This document shows, one piece after another, positions 62,446-64,000 of a stretch of DNA of 64,000 nt. The stretch covers positions 5,450,501 to 5,514,500 of the forward strand of contig NZ_CP080525.1 in assembly GCF_024746815.1 (NCBI RefSeq). Direction: 5' to 3'. This DNA is from Mesorhizobium sp. AR07 (lineage in GTDB: Bacteria > Pseudomonadota > Alphaproteobacteria > Rhizobiales > Rhizobiaceae). The notes beneath the pieces are model-generated. The model did no database searches and was not told the origin of the DNA. It saw only the letters and a program-made list of their open reading frames with translations. Position 1 is the first letter of the stretch. Every line of letters begins with the position of its first letter. The translations under genes and the position numbers were made by a program.

Positions 62446-62724
62446 ATGTTCTCTGTAACCGACGAAGAGCAGGCTTATGTGAACGCGATTATCAGCAAGG
62501 AGATGCCCGACATCGAACGCGTGTCAAGGAAGATAGCCAAGCTCCTCAACACGCTGTCGCCTCAGGCTGCAGTGTATGCCCACACGCTGCTTGGCGCCGA
62601 GCTGATCGCCAGCGTAATCGAGGACGGCGATATGGCCGTCGAACTCTCAAAGCATCTGCAGAGGGAGACCGAAAAAGCGCTGCGCTGGAACCCGAAATAT
62701 GCCGAGCAAAAGCGTATGAATTGA
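62446..62724 (+). CDS. Small helical hypothetical protein
   Basis: 92 residues from an ATG with GGAG 9 bases upstream. Helical (DEEQAYVNAIISKEMPDIER, AQ-free hydrophobic core AAVYAHTLLGAELIASVI). Not recognised. It follows the SOS-regulated gene on the same strand after 167 bases and may share its transcript. Confidence 0.55.
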   Translation: MFSVTDEEQAYVNAIISKEMPDIERVSRKIAKLLNTLSPQAAVYAHTLLGAELIASVIEDGDMAVELSKHLQRETEKALRWNPKYAEQKRMN

Positions 62725-62986
62725 AATCTATTAGGTCCCCGGCGCGATCCTGGAGGCGGTTCCAGCGCCGCGGTCGCCTACCAGCGTCTCGCGCGTCGTG
62801 TATGCTTCTCTGTGCTTAAAGATGAAGCGGCCTACCGCCAGTGCATGTGCTCCCCTGCACGGAACCTCTCGATCGCGGCCCTGCTGTTCGTGCTCGCGCT
62901 CCGCCTTTAGACCTAGATTCTATTCGGTTGGTTCTCGCCGACACCATCTTCCAGGGCGCGCAGCCACGCGGCCGCCGCGTGATGCG

Positions 62987-64000
62987 TCAAATCATATTGG
63001 TGCGGGAGCAAATCACCAGTTGCTTGGCGCCTCGGGTCATGGCGACATAGAGGTGTTTCCGATCCATTGCCGCTGGATCAAGCACGACGGCAACATCCGC
63101 TTCCAATCCTTTCAGCAGCAAAGTGCTCCCAACCGTGCGTTTCGCTAGCGGTCGTCCGATGAGGCGAGACATTTCTCGCACGCGTATGGCAGCGTCAGCA
63201 GGTGCGATGTTCTCAGACCCGCCACATGTTTCCAACATTTTGAGGCCACCGCGTAGGATCGAAGGGCGATGAGCTCGCACACCGCTCTGCTTGCCGATCT
63301 CCACAAGCAGGTCTGCCGCCCGTCGGTAACTGGGGGCCTCCGCGAAGGCGATGGCAGCCTTTTCGGCATCGGATGCCTCCCGACGCTGCCTCGCTTCTCG
63401 TAGCGTTGTCACACGCTGCATCATGGTCGCACCACCAACCCCGGTCATAACGCTTGAGGCAAAGCCCACGACGTGATGCAACACGTTGGGCGACGTGAGA
63501 TCGAGCCCTTCTCCGAATGTGACCAGATCGCGCATGTCTACATTCTCGACGGTGACAGCGCCTGGCGTTTGTCCCGCGAAATCGCGCTGACTCTGCGGCG
63601 ATCGTGAGTCTGCGATGATCAACACTTTGCCATCCAGCCCAGCCACGGATGTCCTCCCGGCGCGGAGCCGAAGTTCGTGATCTCCGGGCCCGCCAGTAAG
63701 TTGGACCCAATGCACATTCGGAGGCGACCGAGTCAGGTCTACCTGTCGTCCGGCCACCAAGTCATGGCGAACATCAAGCAGATATCGACCGAAAACCTCC
63801 TCTCCTGCATTTATCCAACGCCACGGTGTTTCTAGTTCGCCCACAAGCGGGAACGCAGTGCATACCTCTCGGCTCCAATCGGGCAATACGTTGCCACCGA
63901 AAGCGAATATCGCCTGCATAGGGTCGCCAAGCACACAAGTCGGAATGATCGCTGCAGCGTGGAGCACAATGGCGTGCTGATTTTCCGAGCAATCTTGATA
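62987..64000 (-). CDS. UvrD/REP-like DNA helicase, C-terminal part
   Basis: Superfamily 1 helicase. The frame is open to the window edge, so the N-terminus with Walker A lies to the right. Near the start of the visible part YQDCSENQHAIV and CVLGDPMQAIFAFGG look like motifs II-III of UvrD helicases; GSTLLLKGLEADVAVVLDPA and LYVAMTRGAKQLVI give motifs V-VI. Role may be repair, transfer or defence; the island context leaves it open. Confidence 0.85.
   Translation of the reverse strand, partial: YQDCSENQHAIVLHAAAIIPTCVLGDPMQAIFAFGGNVLPDWSREVCTAFPLVGELETPWRWINAGEEVFGRYLLDVRHDLVAGRQVDLTRSPPNVHWVQLTGGPGDHELRLRAGRTSVAGLDGKVLIIADSRSPQSQRDFAGQTPGAVTVENVDMRDLVTFGEGLDLTSPNVLHHVVGFASSVMTGVGGATMMQRVTTLREARQRREASDAEKAAIAFAEAPSYRRAADLLVEIGKQSGVRAHRPSILRGGLKMLETCGGSENIAPADAAIRVREMSRLIGRPLAKRTVGSTLLLKGLEADVAVVLDPAAMDRKHLYVAMTRGAKQLVICSRTNMI

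Noticed and set aside
18203..64000. CRISPR array
   Set aside because: No regularly spaced direct repeats and no cas genes were seen.

Overview
The window looks like a Mesorhizobium-type member of the Rhizobiales. The evidence is high GC, a GcrA cell-cycle regulator, a SAM-II riboswitch in front of metZ, a GguABC/ChvE sugar transporter with its regulator GbpR, and two LexA boxes of the alphaproteobacterial form (GTTC-N7-GTTC).

Positions 1-18200 are chromosomal backbone. The order is the end of phoR, phoU, gcrA (minus), argD-argF-hslO, apaG (minus), a GT21-type ceramide glucosyltransferase, metZ (minus, with riboswitch), dcd, an orphan basic amino-acid binding protein, the chvE-gguA-gguB-gguC operon (minus) and divergent gbpR. 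Two copies of a roughly 210 bp palindromic repeat lie in the gaps. Start sites and motifs are clear here and nothing looks broken.

At 18203-18250 only the 3' half of a tRNA-Gly(CCC) gene remains, including its encoded CCA. This is the expected scar of an integrated element whose intact tRNA lies beyond the far end. Everything rightward reads as accessory DNA: shorter genes, small hypotheticals, remnants (AbiEii toxin, IS5-type transposase, M15/VanY peptidase, MucR), and several genes broken by single-base shifts (dnaE2 twice, an SRAP gene, a GIY-YIG-like gene).

The accessory region has recognisable modules. A type I restriction-modification operon (hsdM-hsdS-DUF3883-GIY-YIG-like-hsdR) is led by a protein with a HEPN-type R-x4-H motif. 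Next come an XRE regulator, an adenosine deaminase and a three-gene cluster of small proteins. A ribbon-helix-helix gene sits just upstream of a NYN/OST-HTH nuclease. A LysR-methyltransferase-nitrilase group follows. There is a putative ADP-ribosyltransferase-like protein with a tiny overlapping ORF, and about 7.5 kb away a phosphatase/ADP-ribosylglycohydrolase fusion divergent from a serine-recombinase-like protein with no visible catalytic serine. An SOS mutagenesis cassette (imuA-imuB-dnaE2) has a LexA box. A second LexA box lies between a broken SRAP gene and an unknown 121-residue protein. The window ends inside a UvrD-like helicase.

The most interesting leads are the ADP-ribosylation pair, the SOS-controlled unknown gene, the RHH-NYN pair, a highly structured gene-free stretch at about 33035-33230, and a possible attenuator directly in front of argD. 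No integrase gene was seen; it should lie past the right edge if the tRNA-scar interpretation is right.
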